Under the pieces are notes generated by a model. That model had not been told where the DNA came from, made no database searches, and saw only the letters and a program-made list of their open reading frames with translations. This document shows, piece by piece, positions 1-11,906 of a stretch of 64,000 nucleotides of DNA (within the stretch, counting starts at the first letter, position 1; every line of letters starts with the position of its first letter). The position numbers and the translations under genes are program-made. The stretch spans positions 65,028,282 to 65,092,281 of the forward strand of contig CM056741.1 in the NCBI GenBank assembly GCA_029851415.1, in the 5' to 3' direction. The DNA comes from Eretmocerus hayati (Eukaryota > Arthropoda > Insecta > Hymenoptera > Aphelinidae).

Positions 1-246
1 GTTTCGCCCTATGAAAAAGTCTATTGAAATTTTCAGAATTTTCAAGCTTTTGATTGTTGCTCTAGTCAATACCTATAAGTGAAGTAAAACTACATTACCA
101 TTTTGTCATGATTATCGAAAAGGAATGAATTCCGTAGGATGAAATGAGATGTATACTGAGGAAGAGTATATTTTATGCAAACAGTTCAGAAGTTTACTCG
201 AACTGGCATTCTCGTATGCATGGCGCACAATGAGGGTAAACTTCCC

Positions 247-3200
247 TCAGTGGCTTTTTATTTCGTAGATTGGTTCCCCCAACCAATTGCCTGCTGGCCC
301 ATAATTGCATACGAGAAAAAGAGTGTTAGCTCCTTTTCTTCTATATTTTACGCCACCGCATCCGACCTTTGTAGTTTTAGCCCAAACCATTTGAGTGTAA
401 TGGCCAATAGGTTTGCCATTTCCACTGTCCAAGCTGGAATAGACGTACGGTCTTACATGAGAATTGGCGTAATTTTTACAGTGTCTATGTCAATCATTAC
501 TAGCGCCTCAAAAAGATATAGATAAAGGCAATGAATAAAATAATCTCACCATGCGTTATTTAGTTGAATTGTTCAGATAAGAGTTTAGAAAATTTGGGCA
601 TTATTTCACTTGAGATATATTTTCACATATTTTGACTTTTACACATTCATCTATTTTTTAGGTAATCGGTCAACTTTTCCAACTGAAAAGATGGGATTCG
701 AAGTTTTTCAGAATTCTCAAAGACCGTTTCAATGAGACGGATTGAAAAAATTACAATGTTTCTAGATTTCCTGGGCAGCAAGTTTTGGATTGCGACTTTC
801 CTTGTCTTGGACCCTCTGTTGAAGGAAAACTATTAGAGGCGAAAGGAGTGAAATAATCTTTCTTGAAAGAGTCACTATATTCATGTACAAAATCCACAAA
901 TGGCAGGGACTGATCCTTCTTCCGCATGATTCCTCTCTGACTCTTATCCATATAAACCAAGAGATAAAGGGGGTCATCGGATATTGTCCTGTAGATAATT
1001 ACCTGAATTTTGAAACCTGGGTGCTGTCAAGATCGTGAACTTCGCTATACCAATGTTGGATGATCGACTCAACCTTCAACTTGTCCACGGGGCCGGTTGT
1101 TGAAATGTATGCAATATTTTGTCCGACTTCAAAACGATCTGAAACATTATGAGTTCCTGATTACAAATCTGTCACGATAATTCAAATAATCTCTTCACTA
1201 TAAATTTTGAGCGGGGGGGGGGGGGGGTCCAGGGATCGGTCTGAAGGGGGGGGGGAGGTGGTTCGCGGAATTTTTTGTTGGTCGCGCGCGCATTTGCCTA
1301 TGTTTTCCATGCAAATTGTTTCTCTTTGGGAGCCCTTCCCCACGATGCGCCCACGATGCGCCCCTGAGTTTAGTCTCTGAATGATGCAGGAAAGATAACA
1401 TTTTCCTCCGCATTTTTCAGATGGATATTAAATTACGAACTTGTCGAAAAGGCTTTAGCAATCAGGCGTTGAATTTCAATATCTTGTCAGCACGGTGCAT
1501 GGTTGCGTACATTTGTATACGTAGATCTGAAGAAGAGTTCCTCATGCTTTTGCAAATATTTTGCTCGTATAAATCTTCGTATTTATCATTATACACTGTA
1601 TCGTGAAACGTTCATTGGGCGGGTGAATTTGAAGATTGTGGTTTCCATTCTGGTTAGAAGATACTCACCTACGTCTCTGCATTCATCGTGAGCAAAATTA
1701 CATTGGAGCGCCCACTTCTGAGCTATAAGAGCTAGTTCATCGTCCCAGACCTGTGAATAGATTAACCCATATCGATGAGCTCGTAGTACAAAGGTGCTTC
1801 CGGATGTATGAATTTGCTTTGTGCACATTTATAACAAGGGTGCGGATTATTTTAGTTATATGAAGATTTTCCTAATAATTCATTGGACACCACTCTTCAG
1901 ATATCATTTTAATCGTGGATAAGAGTTGAAGAGATCTGGACCAAAAAATTATAACTCAATGCAGATGTTTTTTGTGGCTTTATGCACTGATCAATGTCAT
2001 TAGGATTTTCCCGGGAAATGTAAATACATAAAAAGACGCAGAGATGCACATCAAAAGCGCGTCAAGTATATTCTTAATGAAGTTTATTCATCAGGCACGG
2101 ATAATAATATCGGAACAGTGTTACAGTCCCTACCATAAATAACGGAACATGCATACCTGTACTGATTCGACGATAACTCCAATCTACTAGGGTCTACAAG
2201 GGCGTTCGAAAATGCATTTTAAAGGTCGTGAAAAGACCTTTCAAATCATGAAAGAAGAATGTTTTTCCAATTCCTTTAGTGTGTCCAAATCGACGACAAA
2301 AATAGAAAAAAATTGACTTCAATCAATTATCTGTCATTTTGATGGGGATGAGTCTATCAGAAAAATTCTTAGGGCATCTTGTAGGTCTTTTCAAGACAAA
2401 AAAGTGTAAGAAATCATCATTGGAAGTGTTAAATCTCCGCGCTACTCATCAACTATATGAGTGTTTTTCTGGAATTTTTGCACTTTGCTGAAAATCGTTG
2501 AAAAACGAAAAATGAAAACCACTCAACGCAAAGCTGGGACCTTTTGCTCACATATTTGTGTAGTATTGAGAACTACAAATCCTTTATTGAAACTCATATA
2601 GAGTAAGTGGCATCGCCAAAATCACGTTAATGAGTCGAACTCAAAGTAGTTTTTCGCCGATTTTCCAGAATTTCCTAAGCAACTTTTGGGCAAGACTGAC
2701 AATTTCAACGAATACCTTGGGCTTTTTGCAGCCTCGTCAGGTTCGGGTATCCGATCACAACTGGTTTTATCAACATAGAGCTCGATCCGCCAACGTGGGA
2801 TGAGAGAAACTGGACTTTTTTCTCGACTTTTTTCATGAGTCACGTTTTTTCTATTTCACTTCATAACGGTCGTATTCTAGACAGAAATATCGCACCAACT
2901 CGAGACTCGTCGCGAAATCTCCGCGATAGCATTTACTTGAGATATGCATTTTGAAAATTGCGTTCAGAGTCACGGCAGAGGCTTGCCGTAATCATTTTTG
3001 AGTTGAATGAGACACGATTGATTTTTTATTTCCAATTTTCGAAGTCATGAAATTTTGGCTGAATTGGTAGCACACTATCACGCTCTTAGACCATTTTTCT
3101 TCAATATTTCATCCTCCAAATACAGCTGGAATCAACCCGAAAAGTTGCGCAGCATCACCAGAATATCCGTAAGACTGCACGAGAGTACCAAGTATTTCCA

Positions 3201-6200
3201 CAGGATTTTACTCACATTTTCTCTCTTCGAGTGAGCTAAAATGAATCAACTTCTTCTGATTATACAGGGGCCAAAGATATCTCATTTCGAGTTTTGGATG
3301 ATTATATTTTCACTTCGATTGGGGCCGATAGATTTGATTTTTCTTTTACATCATCATCCATAGCTTTATTCCAGCAGGTGTAAAAGTTCCAGAGAAACGC
3401 CCATATGGATCCGCATGTATCACACGTGAGCCGTAGAATTGCTCTATTTTGGACCAGAAAGGTCGTAGAAAATGTTGAAAAAAGGCAAATCGTAAGTCTT
3501 GGAATGATCTACAAGATGCCACAAGAGTTTTTTTGATAAACTCATCCCCGTCCAAATGACAGTTGATTGATTGTAGTCAATTTTTCCCCAGCGTCATCGA
3601 TTAGGACACACTAAATAAATTGGAAGAAAAATTTCGTTTTACGTGATTCGAAAGGTCTTTTCACGACCTTCAAAATACTTTTTTGAACGCCCTTAGTAGA
3701 TCCAAAAAGATTGGAGTTATTGTCGAATTAGTATAGGTATGCATGTTCCATCATTTATGGTTGAGACTGTATACTATGCAACTGAACTAGTGAAGCTTTT
3801 AAATGAGTTTTTCTACACATATTTACCATATCAGGCATGAATTTTGCTGCGGGCTGGGGTCCTGGGTTGCCTCGAGTTTCAGACCCCTCGGCCACTTTCT
3901 GCCTCAATTTATTGTGTGCTAGTACGATTCTTCGAGCTTCACTTTCCGTGAGTGATAGGCCGAAGGGGAGAATATCACAAGATGCTGCTGGGTGGAAACT
4001 CTGTAACATATACGACCAACAAAATTGTATATGTACAAATACGAAAATTCCCGAACTGCTTTGTAAGCTTGTATGTTGCATCGAAAATGAGAGGTTTTAC
4101 TCCTTTAATTCATCGATAATTAGAAACTTTTGAATATTCTCTTCATTAACTCGATCTCGTAGGACTAGGGCTGATTCTTCCACTCAATATCAATAGTCTG
4201 ACGAGATCGGGTTGATGAATGATGAATTCCACGCCAAAGCGACCTACGAAAAGGGGTCATCTCTCAGATTCTTTTTTAACCTTTTTCATTCGATTCTATG
4301 GCCCAAAATAGGAACTTCTGACCACCTATGGGGCTCAGAAAAAATTTCTCCTCTCCATTGCACGCACATCCGTCAACAGACCGAAAATTTATCGTATAAA
4401 AATCGATGCACTTTTATTCACAAAAATGGGAATATTTCGAGTTTTTGAATAGCTATCGATTTGCGGCTCGCGGCATCTGAAAGGGCATCAAAAAACCTAT
4501 CGAAAACGTTGTTGGAGATTCCTTTTCTGTGATTTCGGGGCCTCCTGGAGGCAAAAGAGTGTTTTTCACTAAAATGTTGATTTCTCAAAAAGCCATATTT
4601 TTTATTTTTTTAAAATCATATATTTGACGTAAAATTTTGCGTTCTCTTGAAAAAAAATGGGTTTCAGAGAAGTTTGGGGCGATCCAAGTGACTTATGAGC
4701 CATTTTTTGGAAATTCGATTTTTTCGGTTTCAGAAAAAAGCGATTTCCTGCGCATGCGCACAAACGTAGACTTTCGGCGCCACTTTCAATGGAAAGCTGA
4801 CAAAATTTCCTATAAAATGACTACCTGCAAAGTTGAAATTCATGCACTGAAACGCGATCTGCAAGGATTAATTATGTCGAATCAAAATCACATGAAAATT
4901 CAGCCCATTAACGCCTTCGTGGCGCCTGCTGAGATGACACATTCACGAGATCTTCTCGGGACTCAATTTTGAGTACGAAATTGACCTGAAAAAAATTCGG
5001 ACCACATGGTTTCAACGTAAAATTGTATGAACTTTCAAAATATGCGATGAAAACCTCCATTTGAGGCGAACCCGAGGTGTTACATTCAATTTTTTGCCAG
5101 AAAATACGATATTTCACATTAAAAATTGTGAAAAATTGAATGTAGCACCTCGGGTTCGCCTCTAACGGGGTTTTTGATCGCATATTTTGAAAGTTCATAC
5201 AATTTTACGTTGAAACCATGTGGTCCGAATTTTTTTCAGGTCAATTTCGTACTCAAAATTGAGTCCCGAGAAGATCTCGTGGATGTGTCATCTCAGCAGG
5301 CGCCACGAAGGCGTTAAGAGGATGTCGGATACCGACATTGTCGAGTTTTCGGATTTTTCGATGAATTTTCGAGATATCGGGATTCTACTAAGTAACGCCG
5401 ATTCTGTATAGCTCATAGAATCGGCGTTACTTGTTAGATTTTTGATATCTCAAAAATTCATCAAGAAATCCGAAAACTCGACCACGTCGGTAACTGTGCA
5501 ATATTGATAGGACTCCGACGTCCCCTTAATGGGCTGAATTTTCATGTGATTTTGATTCGACATAATTAATCCTTGCAGATCGCGTTTCAGTGCATGAATT
5601 TCAACTTTGCAGGTAGTCATTTCATAGGAAATTTTGTCAGCTTTCCATTGAAAGTGGCGCCGAAAGTCTACGTTTGTGCGCATGCGCAGGAAATCGCCTT
5701 TTTCTGAAACCGAAAAAATCGAATTTCCAAAAAATGGCTCATAAGTCACTTGGATCGCCCCAAACTTCTCTGAAACCCATTTTTTTCAAAAGAACGCAAA
5801 ATTTTACGTCAAATATATGATTTTAAAAAAATAAAAAAAATGGCTTTTTGAGAAATCAACATTTTAGTGAATAACACTCTTTTGCCTCCAGGAGGCCCCG
5901 AAATCACAGAAAAGGAATCTCCAACAACGTTTTCGATAGGTTTTTTGATGCCCTTCCAGATGCCGCGAGCCGCAAATCGATAGCTATTCAAAAACTCGAA
6001 ATATTCCCATTTTTGTGAATAAAAGAGCATCGATTTTTATACGATAAATTTTCGGCCTGTTGACGGATGTGCGTGCAATGGAGAGGAGAAATTTTTTTTG
6101 GGCCCCATAGGTGGTCAGAAGTTCCTATTTTGGGCCATAGAATCGAATGAAAAAGGTTAAAAAAGAATCTGAGAGATGACCCCTTTTGTAGGTCGCTTTG

Positions 6201-6823
6201 GCGTGGAATTCATCGAATAGAATATTTATGAGTGAATAGGACGAACGTACAAAAAATTATCAACGAATTAGAAACTTTCTTATTCGCGATTCTACATGGG
6301 ACTGAGAAGTCATAATCATTATGGTAATTATGATTATACACTACAGTGTGTAATTCTGAATGTCTCACTTTTCTTGTGATTTTGTGAAATATGTATATCT
6401 ATTTCTTCTCCTATCATACTATCGGGGCGGATTTTTCTAATTATAATGATGGGTAACAATGATCCCCTTTCGTATGTAACTATTTGCACGGCATGTTTCG
6501 GAGGATTTATGAATATGGGACATAATGTCAGGCCACGAACTACAAGACGTGCAAGAGATATTTGAGTTTTGTCATTTTCATCCTGCACCCACCAGAATGA
6601 TTACTCGGATATTAGAAATGCATTCCTTTTTTACAAAGTTCAAAAAAATTGAATGAGTTAAGATTTTGTATCCAGAAAGAATGATTGCGATGAAACTTAC
6701 CGTGAAGAGGCAAGCAGTGTGTTGACTACCTTTGCAAGTTGTGATATCACAATAACTATTCGAATTCGAGTACACAAATGAAAGTTTAAAAATCACTAGA
6801 ACAACTGCAACTAGTTTCATCAT
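247..6823 (-). CDS. Venom allergen 5-like CAP-domain secreted protein, 5 exons
   Basis: Complete gene of 233 codons. Coding exons in order of transcription are 6823-6701, 4000-3827, 1750-1669, 1138-1003 and 433-247. All four introns begin GT, end AG and keep frame. The start is the first of two adjacent ATGs; it opens a hydrophobic signal peptide of about 19 residues, followed by a Cys-rich N-terminus. CAP hallmarks are the AHNKLR helix (His near residue 70), RGNPGPQP (about 84-91), VGQNIAY (about 131-137), GHYTQMVW (182-189) and [11 protein letters not shown] (212-222). The length fits insect antigen-5 proteins, which are secreted in venom, saliva or haemolymph; their biochemical activity is not settled. 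Nothing looks broken. Introns 1 and 2 are enlarged by palindromic elements. Whether it is a venom gene or a general CAP gene cannot be told from sequence. Family call very secure. Confidence 0.93.
2124..3769. mobile_element. 1.65-kb palindromic element in Ag5 intron 2, TA target duplication
   Basis: The two halves are diverged reverse complements of each other, meeting near 2945. Terminal repeats start CAGTC and continue with an ACCATAAAT word. The outermost bases are flanked by TA at 2122-2123 and 3770-3771. Pairing words visible along the arms include AACATGCATACCT, GATAACTCCAATCT, AAGGTCGTGAAAAG and GGCATCTTGTAG, so the arms run nearly the whole length. No transposase reading frame is visible. 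TA duplication and CAGTC ends suggest a Tc1/mariner-type non-autonomous element, an inference. It lies inside an intron, so the Ag5 pre-mRNA carries a long hairpin. Confidence 0.8.
4909..5316. repeat. First inner hairpin of the foldback element
   Basis: Arms of about 185 bp (4909-5095 and 5128-5316) pair around a loop near 5096-5127. The outer ends read TAACGCCTTCGTGGCGCC and its reverse complement. Words such as GAGATGACACA and GGCGAACCCGAGGTG occur in both arms. It is nested between the long outer arms, next to a second inner hairpin. Confidence 0.85.
5322..5522. repeat. Second inner hairpin of the foldback element
   Basis: Shorter and less perfect than its neighbour. AGTAACGCCGATTCT at about 5391-5405 pairs with its complement at about 5420-5434, around a loop near 5406-5419. 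Outward, TCGAGTTTTCGGATTT pairs with AAATCCGAAAACTCGA. With the previous hairpin it fills the space between the 690-bp arms. Confidence 0.75.
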
Positions 6824-7424
6824 CGCTGCTATCTTGAATTTCACGCGATTTTGAAATGTCACCAACTGGCTACATCACTCACTTCGTTCGAACAGTCGGA
6901 GTATGCAGTAATTTTTCTGCCGATCCCAACTAGTGTATGTTAGCATACTTCCTCTATTGTCGCTGCTTATCGAATTTGAATCTCGACACGCAGAAAATGA
7001 GAGCGTATCGCTGAGACCATAAAACATCGATCAAAATGAAAAACAGTCGTCGATTGAATAAACGTTAGAAAACTCGGGTTGAAAGCCACTTGTTATAGAA
7101 GTTAGTTGGTGAATATGAGCTCAAAATTACCGAAAGTATTACATACTCTTGTTTTTTTTTTCAAGATTGTTGAGGGAGGGAGGAGGAGGCAGATAGAGCA
7201 AGAATATCTGGGACAGCGTATAGCCTCTTGCAATATGGAACGTGACGATTACACTCTCCAGACATCTGAATCGTCACAACTTTGTAATCTTGTCATGTGA
7301 ATGTAAATTCCAGACTCATGTCCATTTTTCAGAACTTACAAGTCAACACTTAATGACGATTGTTGCATTTGAACGAATATTTTGTTCGTCCGTGAGGGTA
7401 TGAGAATATGAGAAATAAGTTTTT

Positions 7425-7588
7425 CATTACTCTAACCTAAAAATGCCGCTTTTAAATGGGATTTTAGTAGGGTTCTCGTAATGAAAAAATATATCCGCAT
7501 TTCGCTTGCACGCCCATTTTGGGCACTGGAGGACATGTCAGTTCTAGTGCCCAAAATGGGCTATAGCGCTCAGTACGGAAATATACTA
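7425..7588 (+). mobile_element. T-tract multi-hairpin element, copy 1
   Basis: Starts CATTACTCTAACC directly after TTTT and ends ATATACTA. The head is a hairpin (ATTACTCTAACCTAAAAAT against ATTTTAGTAGGGTTCTCGTAAT). A second hairpin follows, with a strong stem where CCCATTTTGGGCACT pairs with AGTGCCCAAAATGGG. Closely similar to the copy at 24824-25009. No coding capacity. Confidence 0.72.
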
Positions 7589-7806
7589 TTGTGGGATGGC
7601 CTGTAAAACGGCAAACGCGTCTCGTGCGGAGAACTTTTCTCTTCACGGAAACCGTTTAGTGCTGAGCGCCCCATTTTCGTGTAGATAAAAGTATTCTAAC
7701 GTAATATACTCACGATGACTCTCGTGTATTGAACTTGCTGATAAATTATGAATGTAAGAGTCTATAAAGTATGCGCAAAGTATACTTTTAGTCACAGTGT
7801 ATGAGA

Positions 7807-7880
7807 TAGTATATTATGCGTCTAGTGCCAAAAAAGTCTTTATTCTTCGCGAAAACTTTGCTGGACGTTGGCACTATACT
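7807..7880 (-). mobile_element. Partial multi-hairpin element
   Basis: Begins TAGTATATTATGCGTC, the same end seen in the inverted copy at 46226-46383. Continues into a stem where TAGTGCCAA pairs with TTGGCACTA about 50 bases away. The far end cannot be placed. Read on the minus strand it ends like the other family members (ATATACTA). Confidence 0.5.
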
Positions 7881-10663
7881 CGTGCATTTTGGCGTTGATT
7901 CCGGTGGATTCAATGATAGAGTCAAGAGATGAAGTCTTTGTAAGACTGCTCTCAATGAATAATTTTTCAATGGTTCTCTTGTTTTTCTCTCTTGGTTTGA
8001 CTTTGTTTGTAGATCCATTATCATTTTTGTAATCCCAGTTATCTAGAGATTTCAGGTCAAAAAAGTCACAATGCTATACCCGAAGTCGGAGAGTAAGCCG
8101 ATTAGTCTCCCATCAGGACTATGAGAAAATTCTGAAATCAATTTTCTGATGCCATTCTCGAGCTTCTTGGGTACAGTCAGATAGAATACACCCCCGCTGA
8201 TTGTACAGAGACTGCCGAGCTCAATAAATCATATCAACTCATGTGGTCAACTACCATGAGATTTGAATCATTGCTCACTGTGTCGCCGATCACTGTGAAC
8301 AATTTCAATGATGTATTATTTTATTGGCGCGATTCGATTTTTCAACTTTCTGGGAGGGCCCATACAGTGGCATCGAAATCAAATGACCATACGGTTGAAT
8401 TTTCTTTAGGTTGTTTGCGGTGTGTAAACTTATTACGGCTTCAAATACATTCCAAATGCGCGGTGCGATGTGATAACGTAATTCTCATTATTAGAATGAT
8501 TAGAAGATTGGTATGGAGGTGAAAATTTTCTTTGCTACCAATCGTACAACTTGGAAAATATTATATCATTCATTATTACTATGTATGGTATTAATCAGCT
8601 CTCGGATTATGATTCAAAAATTTTCGGGCAAATTATGTATGAACTTGGATGTTATATGTGGAATGAAATAATGAGAATCAAGCACCCACCAATAAATTTC
8701 AACCTAAATTTCGATCTACGATATGTTATCGAAAAAGACTGTTGAATTGAGCTCGTTCATTATTGTACACTCAGAACATAGTGCCACAAAATGAGAAAAA
8801 TAGGAATCCATCATGGTATATGGGGTGAGAAAAGAGGAGGGCTCCGATTGCCTCTCTCTCCAAGACAAAATCTTCATATTCATCATTGCTGCTCTCCATC
8901 CAACATTGCGTGCTCGATTGCGTGGCTTTTGATTCACCACGAATGATGACAATTTATAGCCTCCGCATTGTCACACGTATGTCTATCCTACCTGGCGACC
9001 ACACGCACTTGAGATTTTCTCATAAAATCCCCCAACTCATACGCGTAACCCACGTGCGCTCTTTTTTCCTTTTTTTATGATCTTTTCTTCTTTCTTTCAC
9101 CCACTCACGCACCCTCTCGAGCTCATTCACCAAGTTCATCCAGGCGAGCTGCAATTTTTTTTGGAATGACTTTAGGATGATTGTCATAGTTTCTAAGCGG
9201 TTATTCTCATTCGACTCGGCTCATGCGAGCTCTATCAAAATTTTTAAAAAGAGCCAAGGATATCGTTCAGATATGACATGTTCTTTTCGTTTTCATTGAA
9301 AGAACCCTTGTTGTAGGGCTGGATTCAGCGACTGAGTTTTGGAGTTCCAAGAAAAATTGAGTTTTTTGTTATTATGTCGGATACATCATATTTCTTATGA
9401 CTTTTTTTCCAAAAAAAAATATATTTAGATGACTTTTTTGGAAATCATCCGAGCGGACTTTCTCATCTGACTCATTCGAGTTGTGAAAATCTGATAATTT
9501 GATTCAAATATCATCTGTCAGAACTGTAGTTTAGCGTGTTTTTTTCAAATATTTCCCCCAATTTGTAATCGAGATTTGTATAGAACTGAGAATCGCAGGA
9601 GAGTTCACAGCCACAGTGCCGCAAACATTTTTTTCTATCTATGTACGTCCGCAAACTATCTGCCAAGAATTTAAAAATTCGCAAAATGAACGGATGCAGC
9701 TAAATAGATCTTGATCTCTCGATCCAAGGTGAAATGTATCAGTTCGTATCTGATGTTTGCTTCTTTGACATGCGATCGTGTATTGTTTGATACTCAGAAA
9801 TTCTAGCGATTTGACACATTGTAATGGATGTTTTCGAAAATCTTTCGAGTCCTCTACTCGGTGAAGATGCATCGGTAGCCATTGTATTTTGAAACAAATT
9901 ATTTCATCACATCATAGTCAACCGTGCATAAGTGCAGTTATTAGCATCTCTACGATATACAACACACACCTGATGTGTAGGTCCTATGTAACCTGACTAT
10001 CGTTAAATGCAAAATCCAAATTGATCATGGATTCTGGTCTCAATTGGCTCGAGTGCGGTGGTAACAAGGATTAAACGTTCGTAAACGTGCATCGTCGTCG
10101 GTGATTTTGACTGAGATCGAACACTCTCATTCAACCCAATACATTTTAAATTCATTCATGAAGTTATGAATCAAAATTTCGTCATCAAACACGTTGACTT
10201 CGGCAGGATCCACTAGTTGGACACTTTTCAATCTTAACCAACTAGTAATTTCTCGAAAAATATTTCCAATACGAATATCTCATGGTGATTATTACTTCAC
10301 CAAAAAGATAAATAATGACTCAAAAAAATTTTTGCTCTCATACAGACATATTTGCCAGAATACGGGGGTCCAGTTCGGGGTCGAGATAAAATTGCGAAAA
10401 TTCTGCCTCGCAGCAAACGCGTCAAGTATACGAACGTCACGAAAGCTGACAAAGAAGATTTTCTTATGTACTATGCAAAATTATGAGAAAGTCGAACTCC
10501 GTGACCTAAACTTCCAGTCAAATAACTCATCAGGTAGCAATGGACACTTATAGATACTTAGGACTGCCATTACATGGATAAGCAAGCATATTAGTGAGCT
10601 CATTCAGAAAGAGATTTTGAATATTCCGAATTTTCATATCTGTGGCATACTCAAATCAAATTA
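7881..10663. other. Gene-free stretch
   Basis: AT-rich DNA with only short open frames that lack family resemblance, codon bias or splice logic. No palindrome, tandem array or RNA gene was seen apart from ordinary low-complexity T tracts. Confidence 0.6.
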
Positions 10664-11368
10664 AGGTAAAGTCGCCAGTAGTGGAACAAAAAATGATCGC
10701 TAATCAGTAATTTACATATTTTGAATGATAGTTGAGTTTCTCGCGAACGGGAAGTAACGCATCTTGTAGATAAACTCTTTCTGTATATTTTGAAAAAAGT
10801 TACAAGTTGATTACTTGTATACAACAAGAGTAATTGGATGTTCACGAAAGGATCCGTTGTCTCCTATAGTGGAACAACCAATCCTGAGCTCGGTGCCCTC
10901 AGTGGAACGCGAAAAGTCTCCTATAGTGGAACAGCGCTTTGGAGTCATTCTGAAAATATTTGGTAGACAATTAGTGGTTTGTTTGTCCTGACCTGTATAA
11001 AATAAATGACGCGCGACCGGAAAAAATCGATTCCCGGATGGTTTTTCAATACAGTGAAAATATAAAACCTGTTCCAGTTGAGGGCACACTCTTGTTCCAT
11101 TATAGGCTCCTTTTTTGAGGAAGGCTCCTACAGTGGAACAGCCTCTAAAGGGTGATTATGAGCTTATACTTTTCATGGTTTTTTCATTTGATTTATGAAT
11201 CTTTTACGGGTGTTGCAGGACATCGATTTGAAATATATAATATCAAAGAACACTGTGTAATTTTTACTCAAATGATGAATCGACTTTTTGCGGTTAAAAA
11301 TCCATGTGAATTGGGTGTTCCACTATAGGCGCCCAACTAGCCGTGTTCCGCTACTGGCGCCTTTACCT
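10664..11368. mobile_element. 705-bp non-autonomous DNA transposon with TA target duplication
   Basis: Terminal inverted repeats of about 27 bp begin AGGTAAAG and include CGCCAGTAG followed by GGAACA. TA lies immediately outside both ends (10662-10663, 11369-11370). Degenerate copies of the inner part of the terminal repeat (CTATAGTGGAACA and its complement) recur inside. No transposase frame is visible. Consistent with a Tc1/mariner-type MITE. Confidence 0.82.
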
Positions 11369-11906
11369 TATCGAATTCGTTTCCGAAGGAGTAAAATTCC
11401 GCCCGGCGGGACTTCAGATCGACTCTCAAATTCGGATCGGCATGATTCGTCATCCGCTAACGACACAAGTACGTTGACAATGTTGACGCTAAGTCATCTC
11501 TCGCGCTGCAAGTTTCATTCACAGAATCTCGACTGCTTTTTCCTTGGTAAAATCTCAGATTTGCCTCCGAATGATCAATAAACGGTATCAGAGTTATTTC
11601 TAATGTTTACATTCAACTTTCACATAGAACGTGCAGATTCGAAATTTTAGAGAAATTCGATAGAGTTAGCACTCGACTAGTATTGCGTGCGAGCCGACAA
11701 GTTACTTGCTTCTTTTGTATATTTGATTGTTTTTAATCTACAACGTTGCCTGATATTTTGAGAAAATGCATATTTATATGTTAAAAACTTCGGTTTTTTC
11801 AAACAGAAATGATCGGCCCGCAAGTGGAAGATAATTGTGTGTGTATTATTTTCTTATCCAACTCTGTCCTATTTAGCAACACAGAATACAATGGTACTCA
11901 TTCGAC

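Larger units (their letters stand above)
4221..6214. mobile_element. 2.0-kb foldback element in Ag5 intron 1, copy 1 of the GATGAATTCC family
   Basis: Outer arms 4221-4911 and 5525-6214 are near-identical reverse complements of about 690 bp. Each starts GATGAATTCC at the outer end. The element is flanked by a 4-bp direct repeat GAAT (4217-4220 and 6215-6218). Between the arms are two further hairpins side by side, so the folded strand has one long stem and two branches. Open frames of about 100 codons occur in both arms; they are the same sequence on opposite strands and are not genes. A second copy with the same ends lies at 43917-45329. Copy and boundaries are directly visible; the transposon class is not identified. 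Confidence 0.88.

Noticed and set aside
4637..5749. Conserved-looking ~100-codon frame present twice (plus and minus)
   Set aside because: The apparent conservation comes from the inverted arms of the foldback element, not from coding constraint.
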